This document shows positions 45,169 through 56,157 of a stretch of 64,000 nucleotides of DNA, piece by piece; position 1 is the first letter of the stretch; each line of letters opens with the position of its first letter. This stretch comes from Diplodia intermedia (taxonomy: Eukaryota; Ascomycota; Dothideomycetes; Botryosphaeriales; Botryosphaeriaceae). The stretch lies in assembly GCA_021495925.1 (NCBI GenBank), contig JAKEKT010000010.1, forward strand, positions 434,001-498,000, written 5' to 3'. A program made the translations under genes and the position numbers. The notes under the pieces are model-generated. The model was not told the origin of the DNA, made no database searches, and was given only the letters and a program-made list of their open reading frames with translations.

Positions 45169-45527
45169 TCAGTCCGTAGCCTGGGACTTCGCCACCGGAG
45201 GTCGGCGTGCTTCGAGACCTGCAATCTTTCGCTCTATGTCTTCCCTCTGCGAAACAAGACGCGCTCGCTTCGTCTCCAGCCCTGCAATTCGTTCCTCGAC
45301 GGGCAATTCGTAGACGGTCTTCTGCGCCTAAGATTACCGTTAGTGTTGGGCCGCAGACAGTAGTCATATGTGTCCAGCAAAGTAAAAAGAAGCGCAACAA
45401 GAGCTGGACGTACCTGCGTGTACTCTTTCTGAGTCTTCAGGCCAGCACCGTACAAGGCGCCGGTGACTGTGACTGCGCTGATGGCGCCGGTGAGGACAAT
45501 GCGGCGGATAGTCTGTTGCGACACCAT
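45169..45527 (-). CDS. Small single-span membrane protein, probably mitochondrial
   Basis: Exons 45527-45414 and 45327-45169 give 90 residues in phase. The N-terminus (MVSQQTIRRIVLTGAISAVT then VTGALYGAGLKTQKEYTQ) is one hydrophobic helix preceded by basic residues. The C-terminal half is charged and helical (VEERIAGLETKRARLVSQRE, then DIERKIAGLEARR), compatible with a short coiled coil. The layout resembles small inner-membrane assembly or organising factors, but I cannot name a family. It is divergently arranged with the DASH subunit gene, with only 248 bases between the two start codons, so the pair should share a promoter region. The reading phase across the intron supports a real gene. 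Confidence 0.7.
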
Positions 45528-45775
45528 GGCTGTGTCGTAGGAGTGATGGTGACGATGGAGCAGTGAAGGCGGAGGGACAGAAAAAGCCCACATCTTGCGG
45601 TCGACGGATCCTTGTCGCTTTTTTAACTCCGAAGCTCCGGTAGTCAAGTAAACAGGGCCCGCGCCTGCAGCTCCCACTCGCGACAACAACAATCACCGCC
45701 TCGGCCACGCACTGCTTCTCCAATACTGCTCAAACTACAGGCCCGCACATCGCATCTGCTTTGTCCTTCTCCGCC
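45528..45775. promoter_or_regulatory. Compact bidirectional promoter region
   Basis: Only 248 bases separate the start codons of two divergent small genes. Both 5' leaders and both core promoters must fit in this space. No clear TATA element was seen on either strand. Confidence 0.5.
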
Positions 45776-46147
45776 ATGTCTGGCATCCAGCGTCCGACCA
45801 GCACCGGCTCTCGCATGAGCACCGCGCCCTCCTCCCAAAAGCCCCGCCAGCTTTCGCACCTGCACTCGCAACTGGCCCAGCTTTCGGCAAACATGGCGGA
45901 CCTGGAGAACCTGTTGCGCATGACTGCCGTCCAGGCAGAGAGCATGCGCGGCCTCGGCGGATACTGCGGAGGAATGTACGTTGTCATTGCAGCTTGTCAA
46001 GCACCCCGCGAGATACGGGCTTTTGCTAATCTTCATTGTCCCAAAAGGTTCATGGCGGCCAGCAAGGTGCTCGGAGAAGAGACGGTTAATGGAGGAAGCG
46101 CATCCAGTCCATCGGGAAGCTCGCGCGAGCACGATAAGAGTACATGA
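45776..46147 (+). CDS. hsk3: DASH/Dam1 complex subunit Hsk3
   Basis: Exons 45776-45975 and 46048-46147 give 99 residues in phase. After a Ser/Thr-rich start (MSGIQRPTSTGSRMSTAPSS) comes the Hsk3 signature KPRQLSHLHSQLAQLSANMA followed by DLENLLRMTAVQAESMRGLG and, across the intron, FMAASKVLGEE. The DASH complex forms rings on spindle microtubules and links kinetochores to depolymerising ends. Hsk3 is one of its smallest subunits and folds as a short helix bundle with other DASH subunits. The C-terminus is a Ser-rich tail. The length is normal for the fungal family. The intron splits the conserved helix, and no shift or truncation is seen. Confidence 0.88.
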   Translation: MSGIQRPTSTGSRMSTAPSSQKPRQLSHLHSQLAQLSANMADLENLLRMTAVQAESMRGLGGYCGGMYVVIAACQAPREIRAFANLHCPKRFMAASKVLGEETVNGGSASSPSGSSREHDKST

Positions 46148-47427
46148 TGAGCTCCGGCGACCTGTTATCGAATGATACCCGGATCCCAACGGCAATTGGC
46201 TCTCCTGGAGGTGCCGAAGACGCCGAAGACTATGCCTGATGGACATATGGCTGTTCACGTCCACGCAGCTTCCCTCGAACCACCTTCCGCCGCAAAGCAG
46301 TTCTTTCATACGATTGCTTGATGTCACGAAGGCGAGCCCCTCGCGAGCGCGGAGAACATGGAACCAAGGTTCACGGTTATCTGCGCCTGTACCATGTTCC
46401 CCAGACGCACAAGCGCGTGTGGAGAAGCCATGTTTCAAGATTTATCACATGTGAAAGCTAGCACCTGCTCTACTGGGGCATTGGAACAAGAAAGTGTAGA
46501 TAAGAGAATCAGCAAAACAACCTCGGAGATCCAACGATGGAGTCTTGGGAGCCCTGCCCACTCTAAGAACGGGCGGCTCCTATGCTACTAATCTTCAATC
46601 GCTCCGGTGTCAATCTTCCAGATAACAAGCCCTCATGCACCCCACAAATCCACCCGCATGGTGCAAAGCTATCACCCAATAATCCGCGGGGATCCAGCTG
46701 GCAAGGCCTCCCCCCAGCTTATCACCAACCACTGTAGTGGGATGCACGGCCACCTGTCACTGGGGCTTTATCAGCGCGACAACAGCCATGATGATCAGAA
46801 TGCAAGTAATTGGATGCTCCGGCCGGCTCTGCCCGCTAGTGGTCCCGTGGATGCCTTCCTGATGCAACGGATGCCTTCCCGACGCAACGGCTCAAGTCCC
46901 GGCAAGGCTCTTAAGAAGATAAGATTTGACGTGATCGTCTCCTCTCATCCCGTACCTGTCATCGTAAGCCTATCTAGGAAGCTGAGATCATCGCCACCAA
47001 GGTGCCTAGCTGCCGGCCAGCGACGCCCCGTCAATGGCCCATTTTCGTATACTCGTGTGGGACATGTAGGGCCAGGTTGACAAGCCGCTGGGAAGGAACC
47101 GGGCCGCTGGACTCGGGGGGAGAAGGAAGCAAATGATAGGGGATAAGCCCTCCTGTGCCCCGTCACTTAGCAGAGATGGTGCAATCCGGTCAGATGCAGA
47201 CGCCAGCCCAGCATGCCTCGGAGCCACTTATCAAACGCGGACCGTGTCTAGTCGCTGCGCGTGCGTTTGCGATCTGGCGCTCGGCGCGACACGACGCAGA
47301 GATAACGTTATCGGGGTGGGAAATCGCAAATCAGCAGGCGTTGCGCCGGTTGCGCAGGCCCTGCGCTGGTCATCTCCTAGTACTCCGATCGCTTCCAGGA
47401 ACGTGGGTGTGGGCGGCCGCATCGCGA

Positions 47428-47434
47428 TATAAAG
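47428..47434 (+). promoter_or_regulatory. TATA-like element upstream of areA
   Basis: TATAAAG in GC-rich surroundings within the gene-free block, about 5.2 kb upstream of the areA start codon. It may mark an unannotated transcript or a distal promoter. The call rests on the motif alone. Confidence 0.25.
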
Positions 47435-50044
47435 GTGCAGTGTCGTCCCCCGCCTTGGAACGCTTCTGTTTATAGACGACGTCGACTATCCAGCCCAACG
47501 ACGCACCGAGCCTACCTGGAGGGACCCTTTGCTTGGCGGATGTGGAGCTGGAACAACCATGACGGCATGGATCTCATGACGAGCCTCAACACCATGGAAC
47601 CCGGAACCAGGCCCGCGCGTGCTCGATTTCCTGAAACGGAACCCTGGAATGGACACAAATCATCATCATCATCATCGAGGATGACGGACAACAATGGACC
47701 CGTGGACATCGTCGCTGACACACCGACCCCGCCCGTTACCAGGACGATGCCATCTTGACTCTGTTGGGGGTGAACGGACCGCAGTGGAGCCGCGAAGCGC
47801 TGAGGGAGAAAGGCGGTGGTGAGGCTGGGAGGGCTGACCGCCACGCGACGCAGTGCTGGTGTGCGTGCGTCTCGCGTGCACGCGCGCATGGAGATGGATG
47901 AGACACACGGCAGCCTCACAGTCAGCAGCATTGTCGTCGATGCCTCCGCCTGCTCGGAGCATTCTCCACCCCGGCGGCCTTCTGACCGACTCCGCCGTCG
48001 CCGGGATTGCCTTGCTACATGCCCCGCGGTGTGACTGGAAACCCACGCCCGCCTCTACATTTCACCGCTTTGCTGGCAGCTGTCGTGGCCAGCGGCATGT
48101 GTCGCCAGAGACGGTAACGGCTGCGCGACTCGCGACGAAGGCTGAAGCACGCGCTTAGGGCGCACCATAACGTTCACGACACGGAGGGACCGACATCCCG
48201 GTCGACGATGCCCATTGTACGAGGGATTGACGGCCGGATCGCTGCAGCTACACAGTACGTCGTGAGGCCAAGCGGCCGGCCGGCGGCCCTCGCGAGCATT
48301 GGTGCCACAAGCGCGATGCAGGTAGCTCCGGTTCAGGAACTCCCGATGGCTTTTTCCTACGGTCCGGCATACCTGCGGTCGGAAGGGATGCGAAGTGAGG
48401 GCACTCCCGCCGCGCCGCTCCAACCACGGGGCGGGCAATATGGCGACGGGCCCGCTGACGGAGCTGCTACTGGATACTGGCGTTGGACCGGACTGCACCG
48501 GGGTCGGAGACAAGCCGTTTCCTCGCCAAAGCCCAAGCTTGCGTGGCGCATTCCATCATCGCGCGGGATGGAATGAATGCGAGGTGGGTTGGCGGCGCGG
48601 GAGGGAGGGGGAAGAAGCGAAGGGAGGGCGGTGCGGAAGGCATGCAAAATCAGGCACTCAGGGTCCTGTCCGGGGCAGGTCAAGGACCTGCGGGCGAACA
48701 GGGAGCACTGGCGCTCTGGAAAAAGAAGCCCGAAGACACGCTCGAGGACGGCCTTGCGGATGTCTAGTGCGCAATTTGGGGCTCCCGCAACCGTCGTGGG
48801 AAAGCGTCGTTGCGGAAATTCGAGGCGCGGAGACAGCCCCTTCAATCATCGAGGGCGGAAGGCAGCGGAGGCAGCAGAGGGCACTGAGATGCTGGCGCGG
48901 CAAGCCACGGTTCAACAGCTAGAGCCGACCTGCAGATCGCATCCCACGGTGGCTTGCAGGCGACCCCCACTCGGACCACGCCGCCTTGCCGCAACAGGCA
49001 TCGCTGCGTGTGCCGCTTTCTTGATTGCTCGCGCGGCAGTTGCTGCTGGTGGCTGGCACGGCCGGATCACCAGGCACCGTGTCGTCAGGCAGGGTCTGCG
49101 ACGGGCAGCACTGACGACACGGTGCAACAGGCAGATTGCATGCGGTGAGTTGGATCTGCGGGCCTCTTGCTGCCACAGGAAGAACATGCGCCTGCTCGCT
49201 CAAGCGAAATCCGCATCGCTGCATGGGACGCATGCCGCTTGGCATGTGAAGGGCCCACATTGGCTGCCACCCGCTCACTCAGCCCGGAGCCAGGGCCTTT
49301 GCTGCTCAAGGCTGGCGAGCAGCAGATCTCCTCCGCCACACGCGGATTGAAACAGTTGCACTGCAGGGTAGACCGCGTCGCCCGTCCAGTGCTCTCTCAC
49401 CCGACCGGCATCCGACGATAGATCCGACGCCTGTCTGCTGCTGACGGGTGGGCGTCTGAGCCGGGGATGCGCACTCAATCTCACGATCGCGCGTCCCGCG
49501 TCGATGGTGGACGTATATAGCGATTTCCAGCACGGTGGTCGCTCACCCAGAAACTCTATTCGATGGCTGGTCAACACTGACAAATAGGCTGCTGAGCACT
49601 CGAGTCGATCATGGGAGTCCTTGCTTCGCGCGACTCGTGGAGCGGCCGCCGCGTGTGTGCGCCCTCTGCCACGCGACAGCTCGCAACGGTCCGTTGCTGT
49701 CAAGCATCTGGTACGCCGGTGGAGCATTCGAGATCTCGAGCCGCCTCGCGCAGCCGGCTGCGCTCGAGGCCCCGTTCTGCCGACTCGCCGAAAGCACCCG
49801 CAAGCAGAGCCAAGTCCGCGCTCAGATTCACTGCTATTTCAGATTGATTTGAAGCGGGCTAGTGAGACCCTGCATACGTGGGCACGGCACGGCAGGTCGC
49901 GAAGTGGACTGTGGTGGTTCCTGCCACCGGTTGCTTCGGGATACGGCCGCTGCGGCGGTTGTGACTGGCGAAATCGTGCGGTGGAGAAATATTTACCCTT
50001 GGGCAAATCAACCAAAATCGTCTCGTTTCCAGGGCATACCCTCC

Positions 50045-50072
50045 GGGCGGCGGCGGCGGCGGCGGCGGCGGC
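50045..50072. repeat. (GGC)n trinucleotide run
   Basis: About nine GGC triplets in the upstream block of areA. Such a run can form stable RNA secondary structure if transcribed. It accounts for the poly-Gly, poly-Ala and poly-Pro short frames nearby. Confidence 0.85.
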
Positions 50073-50252
50073 TCGCAGAGCGGTGCAGGCCACGGAATGT
50101 GCCGGGGGGCCTTGTCGAGCCTCACGCGAATTCGGAACGAGGTGTTGGTCCGACAGCTGCGCGGAAGATCCGCATATCGTTAAATTTCCTCTTCGGGGCG
50201 CGCACGCCGCCAGAGCTGAGGGGTGCAATCTTGCTTGAACTCCACCGTGTTT

Positions 50253-50258
50253 TATAAA
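50253..50258 (+). promoter_or_regulatory. TATA-box-like element about 2.3 kb before areA
   Basis: TTTTATAAAGG followed by GC-rich sequence. The nearest following ATG (50311) opens only a 63-codon Arg/Gly-rich frame. It is a plausible core promoter for a long areA leader or for a noncoding transcript. Evidence is the motif only. Confidence 0.3.
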
Positions 50259-52588
50259 GGGCGCGGGAAGGGGCACGGCTGCAACTGGGTGGAGCGCTGA
50301 AAGGCCTACCATGCGTTTAAGTAGTGTTTCCGCCCTAGCGCTTGGGTCCCGAGTCTGGAGCAAGGTGGGTAGGTGCAGGGGTCGTGGCCGCCGGCGGCAG
50401 GGCACCAAAACCGGGCGGAGGGTGGGCGGCGGAGCTTGGGCATCTCCGCCTTTCCTCCGCTGGAGCACGAGTCGCAGAGAGCTTGGTATGCTCGGGGTTT
50501 GAAAAGACCGGGTGCTGATTGGAGCTGGAATTAAAGGTTGGCTCGGTCGGCCACGCTTGCAGCAGGCGGGCGTGCGTCAGATCGAGGACACGAGCCAGCA
50601 GCCGGTGCGCGGCCAAGTCGCACAAAAAGCGACAAGCCTGGCGCGCCGGCGTGGAGACACTCGCGTGCTTCGCAGCGCGCTTTTCGGGTCTTTTAGGAAG
50701 GGAGTCGAGTGGGCAGGGCGGCGCGGAGCAGAGGAAAAGAGGGAGGGATCAACTCCGGCACCAACGCTCGAGCGCAACGGCGGCGCCGGTGGGCCTCAGT
50801 GTTTATTGAGGGCATCGCTGTTCGGAATTACGGCGGCATCTTCCATGGATGATGTTCTGCATGCGGGGCGGCGTTTCTTTTCGGAGCTTCTCTCTCATGC
50901 TCGGGACTTCGCTCACGAGGCGGCGGTCTGGAACTGGCGGCCGTCGAGACTCGCAGCGAGCTCGCAGCAAACATGTGAGACTCAACCAGAGCGGACGGGG
51001 CCATGTATCTAGCCAACTCGGGCGTGCCTCGAGAAGAACAACAGCGGAGAAAAGTAGATTCTTAACGGCGAAATTCCCTGCAACGCTACTGACACGCTCG
51101 CGAATCATTGATGCTGGACGCTGAGCCGCGCTGGTGTCAAGGCACGGCGGAGCCACGGGCATGGCATGGAGATGAACGGCAGATCGAGCACCCAGAGAAA
51201 AATCCACATACCAGGGAATGCTCCCAGAAATGGGCAGCGAGACGGGCGAGTCCCATCCCGCGCGTTGCCACCGTCTGTAACGTCGTCAAATGTGTCCGGC
51301 GGACGAGAAGTGGAATAGAAGTGGATCTCTGGCGGCGTCGTCGTCGCTGCCGCCGACGCGCGGACGAGAGCCAACCCGGCTCGGGCAGGTCGAGCGGGCC
51401 TGGAGATGATGCAGTGGGCAGAAGAAGGCTTGCCGGCAGCCGGCTCGCAGCGAGTCGTGTGCTCGCGAAGGGAGAGGGAGATCATCCATCATCATCGTTG
51501 GTTGCTATGACACGCGGAGCCGCCTGCTGCCGCCCTAGGCGAGCTGAGAGAGAGAGAGACACCCCCCACCGAGAGCGCGCGCTGCCGGCCGCCCACGCTC
51601 TCACCAGGACCCCCGTGCTCTATCGACGTGGGTTGCGGGCGTATGTAAAGCACAGTCCGGCGACGCGCGCATGAAGCTGCCGTGCGGCGCAGCAGCAATA
51701 ATATCTGGCTTGCGCGGACGCGACTCGCTGCGGCATTACATCAATCCTGAAGCCCATCCGCTCCCGTTGCGCTTCCCGAAGCGTACGGTGCGCCTCGCCC
51801 CCAGCCAGCACGGTCCTACGTTGCCCTACCGCCCGGCCGTTGGTCGCCGCGCGCAGACGTTCGCGGCAGCCGGCTGCGCATCATCGCACCGTAGGCTTGC
51901 TCCTTCCTGCTGAATCCTGCCGGCCGCACGCGACGCCACTGCTAGCTGCGCTGCTCCGCATACATCATCATCTTCGCTCGTAACAGTACATCTTGGGCGG
52001 CCGCGGCCTCTACGCGCTCCCTGCACACCCGGCGCGGCGGCACAGGGCCATCCTGGACGTCCTGCGCGCCACATTTGCCGGGCGCTGTTGGCTCGTGGAC
52101 GCACCGGCGGTGGGCGTGCGCGAGTCGACGGCGGGCCAATTCTCGCTCGCGCACCCCACCAAGCCGCTAGGGCGACTCTGGCATCCCACACACAGCCCAG
52201 CGCAGGCCACTCGCGCCCGGCAGCGCTGCGCACCACACCACCCGCCAGGGCCCCAAAAGGCCCGAGTCCATTCACGGCGTCGCAAGCATCGTTCGGCCAA
52301 GGATCGCTAGTCCAGCCTCAGCGGTTGCCCGCCCGGTGCTAAGCCAGCTTCTGAACGCTCTCCGACCGAGCGGCCTCCCCATCACGCCGCCTGCTGCCAG
52401 CCATAGAAGAGCACTGTAACAAGGTCGCTCTCCACTGGTCGCCCGCCCGTGTCCATACAATCCAGCCGTCCCCAAGCCCGTGGACCGCTGGGAACAGCAA
52501 GAGGCAAGACCACCCTCAGCACGAGAATCCTTCCACCTGCCGCACCTGTGCCGCAACCCCCGTGCTTTGCGCAACACTGCCCTCGCCA

Positions 52589-55542
52589 ATGTCGGACGCG
52601 CAACATGGGGAGCGTGGGGGAGGCATGCACGCCTCTCCCCTCTCTGCCGACTTCGACAACGACGCTATTGGAGCGATGACGGATCTACACTCCTTCCACA
52701 CATCATCTTCGCCGCGGCACGTCCGCTTTCCCCAAGGCCATCGCGACGACGTCTCCGGCACCTCCAGCGCCGTGCAATCCCTCACCTCGGCCAGCACCCT
52801 AGACAGCTCCAAGCTGGATCTCTCACCCTCCGACAGCGTCGCCCGCGAGGGCGTGCTGCGCGACACCTTTTTCCCGCGGCTCCACAATGACGCCGCCGCC
52901 CATCTGGACGACCCCGACGAAATGCAGAAGAAGGACCCCATCGGCACTCAAATATGGAAGCTGTACAACAAGCAAAAGTCGCAGCTGCCCAATTCCGAGC
53001 GCATGGAGAATCTGACCTGGCGGATGATGTCGATGAATCTGCGGAAAATGCGGAGGCAAAGCGCACAGTCAGTAGTGGCCGTTTTTTTTTCTGTGCTTTT
53101 GCGACATTCTGCGTGTCTAGGATGGTGTTGACAAAGCATGCCGCTAGGTTATCTCACAAACCAACCAACGACGATAAGAGAGCGAGCTCGAGACCCACAA
53201 CCGCGCCCAGCGGTATCGCGCAGCTACGAAGCTTGTCTCAGGACAAGCAGGCGCACCACGACCTTGAGGGCAGCAGGGCCGAGCCGATGAACCTCGACGA
53301 TTTCATCGTCCCCTCCTCTGTCGCCTCCCCAGCGGGCGTGCCCGACTCGCCCTCGGCCTCGGACGATCAGCCCTCGTCGAAAAATGCCACTGCTCCTGCC
53401 ATTCCGATAAGGAAACAGAGCCAGTTGAACGACCAGACCCTTCATATTTCGCGCGCCTCTGCTCCTTCCGTGCAGCCGGCAGTGAAGAGAGAGAACGAGT
53501 TTGGGTATGTGCAGAGGCACGTACGCAAGACAAGCATCGATGAGCGAAGAGTAGGTTCTCATGCTGCCTTTTCTGGCGAATCGCTATCAAGAAGTACCCA
53601 TGTTAATCCTTATCAGCCTCCCAAGAGGAAGCCGGACGCGTCCCCGCAGGTACCCGCTGTGAGCAGCATTATGATACCCCACGACCCCGAGGACCAGGGC
53701 TTCCACGACTACTCTCTGGACCAACCTCACCCTCCCCATTTCCAACAGCAGCAGCACTCCAACTCCAGCCAGATTCCTTTCAACCTCCACACCTTCGATA
53801 TCGACAACGATCCCATAATCAACTCCGCCGGCCCCTTCCAGAACCAGTTCAACTTCTCTCCCATCGGATCGCCCATGGCCGCCAACCAGGGAAACCACTA
53901 CTCGAGCATGTTCAACAACGCCCACTCGATGGCGTCGTCGCTCAACTCGACAGATTTCTACAACTCACCTCCAGGTTCCGCCTATCCCTCGACTGTGTCG
54001 ACGCCTCAGCCAATTCCCGAAGGTGAACAGATCTTCTTCGGAGACCGCAGTGGCATGGAGATAAGAGGGCGCATGGGCAGCTTCAATCCTCCCCACAACA
54101 ACTTGTCCAGCTCGATGCAACCTTTCATGTTCAATCCTACCGCCAGCGATTCGTTGTTCAACAATGTTTCGGCTGCGGGACCGCCACCGCCCTTTGCGGC
54201 GCACTCCTACCATCAGAGCAACCACGTGGATCCCAACCAGATCGTTCACCCCAACTTCTCGCATCCTGGGCGGTCTCCTAGCATGGACTTGTCAAGGAAC
54301 GACAACATTTTCCAGTTTGGAGCTGACTCCGACGACAATGAGGATGAGGGTGGTGCGTTCGCCGACCGTACGATGCCCATGCAATCGCAGTATTCCCCAA
54401 TGGATGATTCATCGCTTGATTTCAACGGGTCGTTTCAATGGGATACCACCAACCTCTCGAACCAGTTCAACCCGACGGCCGCGCGGTTCCCGGCAGGGCC
54501 TCCACGCAAGACGGTCACTATCGGGCCAACCGAAATGGTTCCCTCGCCGCAAGACTGGAGCTCCGGGGGTAGCTTGGGACGTACTCACGGTTCTGCAGCT
54601 TCCGTCAGCGAGATCCGGAATCGTGGGAACGATCCACGCCGTCAGAAAATACCCCGCACCAGCTCCACACCGAATGCAGCTGCTCTAGCCCATCAAGCGA
54701 TGCAGCAGCGGCCGCAGTCCTCCCCCAACTCGCCTCCAGAGTCGGGTTTCAGCTCGGCTGCGCCATCTCGACCGGCTAGTCCTGGTGGCAGCAAGTCAGG
54801 CGATCAGAGCGGTACGCCTACAACATGCACCAACTGCTTCACGCAGACCACGCCCCTGTGGAGGCGCAACCCTGAAGGTCATCCGCTCTGCAATGCATGC
54901 GGCTTGTTCTTGAAGTTGCACGGCGTCGTGCGCCCGCTGTCGCTCAAGACGGATGTCATCAAGAAGCGCAACCGTGGCAGTGGCAACAGCGTGCCCGTCA
55001 GCACTTCGAGCAGGTCGAAAAACAAAACGTCGCGCAAGAACTCGATCGCCGCGCAGTCCACTGCGACGACGCCCACTTCAACCAAGGCCAGCGGCGCCGA
55101 GTCTGAATCTCCGAAGTCGATCACGGGTTCGGCGTCTAACAACACGGCGTCGAGCACGGCTGCGAACACTACTAGCAACGTCAGCACTACTGCGTCTAAA
55201 AATGGCGTCGTGCCAATTGCGCCCGGTCCCCCCAAACCGCAATCTCAGAACTTGGCCGCTTCTGCTCCGGCACGGAACTCTGCCGCTGCCCCCAAGCGCT
55301 TGCGGAGTGCGAAGGCTGGCAATCAAGATACCGAGATGGGCGATGCAGATGACACCACTGGCAAATCCCTTCCCTCCACCAGCAGCAATCAGAAGAAGAG
55401 CGAGCCGAAACCTCTCGTCCAGGCTCCCCCGTCCATGGCTACTCAGCACAACCCCATTCAGATGGGCTCCATGGGACAAGGCGCCATCCCAGGGTCGGGA
55501 AGCGGGCCACAGGAGTGGGAGTGGCTGACGATGAGCTTGTAG
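52589..55542 (+). CDS. areA: GATA-type nitrogen regulatory transcription factor AreA/Nit2
   Basis: Exons 52589-53067 and 53148-55542 give 957 residues in phase. I take ATG 52589 (MSDAQHGERG); another in-frame ATG lies nine codons upstream. The conserved N-terminal DUF1752 block (GTQIWKLYNKQKSQLPNSER, then MENLTWRMMSMNLRKM) is near residues 120-158. A conserved DDFIVPSSVASP motif follows. The long middle is Asn/Gln/Ser/Pro-rich with an acidic patch (FGADSDDNEDE). The single GATA zinc finger at Cys720-Cys744 has the pattern C-x2-C-x17-C-x2-C (CTNCFTQTTPLWRRNPEG...CNAC) with a basic tail VIKKRNRG. The extreme C-terminus EWEWLTMSL matches the region through which the repressor Nmr binds AreA. AreA turns on genes for secondary nitrogen sources when ammonium and glutamine are scarce. 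The intron lies just after the DUF1752 block. Confidence 0.96.
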
Positions 55543-55873
55543 ACTGCTGGTTGTCTCAGCCAACCTCAGCAGGGTTGCATTTGTCCGCTGTCTTGTCTCT
55601 CCACGCATCGGGTTTGAGTTCGAATCGTTCTTCGCATGCTTTCTTTTCGTCGGGATGCGGCGTCCATCCGTTGTTGTTTCCACCTGAACCAAGATGATAC
55701 CTCGGGCGGGGGTCGTTGGAAGAGGGACCACTGCACTCCCGCCCTCGCTTTTTGATGATCGCGCTATTCCACGCTTCGGAGAGACATTGTTACATGTCTT
55801 TTGGTAGAGAGTTCTTTTCGTCATGTCGTAAGTCCGATGAGCACCACCACGTTCTTTTGGGCCTGGAAATCAG

Positions 55874-55896
55874 TGTGGAGGAGGCAGGCGCTCTGC
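55874..55896 (+). repeat. Copy 1 of the areA 3'-flank repeat
   Basis: GTGGAGGAGGCAGGCGCTCT followed by GCA. First of three copies spaced 135 and 129 bases apart downstream of the areA stop codon. Confidence 0.75.
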
Positions 55897-56008
55897 ACCG
55901 GCACGCGGGCCGTTGGCTCACGATGCAACACTCGATGTGCTGCGTCATGAGCCGACGTTTTGTTGCGGACCACTACTCCCGGTCCGTTTAATACCTAGAT
56001 TGACAGCG

Positions 56009-56030
56009 GTGGAGGAGGCAGGCGCTCCGC
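56009..56030 (+). repeat. Copy 2 of the areA 3'-flank repeat
   Basis: GTGGAGGAGGCAGGCGCTCC followed by GC; it differs from copy 1 by one substitution (T to C) within the shared 22 bases. Confidence 0.75.
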
Positions 56031-56137
56031 CGTGAATGTGGATACAGAGACGAGAGAAGAGATCGACGATGAGATGGCGACTCGGAAGGACAGCACGAGG
56101 GAACCATCGAGCGGGACAACCTACCTGGGGTGATGCA

Positions 56138-56157
56138 GTGGAGGCAGGCGCTCTGCA
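56138..56157 (+). repeat. Copy 3 of the areA 3'-flank repeat
   Basis: GTGGAGGCAGGCGCTCTGCA; identical to copy 1 apart from lacking one GAG triplet. Confidence 0.75.

Larger units (their letters stand above)
46148..52588. other. Very long gene-free region upstream of areA
   Basis: About 6.4 kb with no gene I can support. All frames are short, overlap each other on both strands and are low in complexity. Several core-promoter-like elements occur (TATAAAG at 47428, TATAAA at 50253, TATATA near 49515). There are trinucleotide runs: ATC repeats near 47660 and GGC repeats near 50045. It probably includes the areA promoter, possibly alternative distal promoters, and a long 5' leader. I found no RNA gene and no transposon signature. 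Confidence 0.45.

Noticed and set aside
49839..50257. GGC run considered as coding poly-Ala
   Set aside because: Both strands give simple-sequence peptides, and flanking sequence shows no conserved coding pattern.
48577..50468. Several 150-257 codon frames on both strands upstream of areA
   Set aside because: They overlap each other heavily, are dominated by Arg, Ala, Ser and Cys, and none has a domain or plausible splice extension. High GC content explains them.
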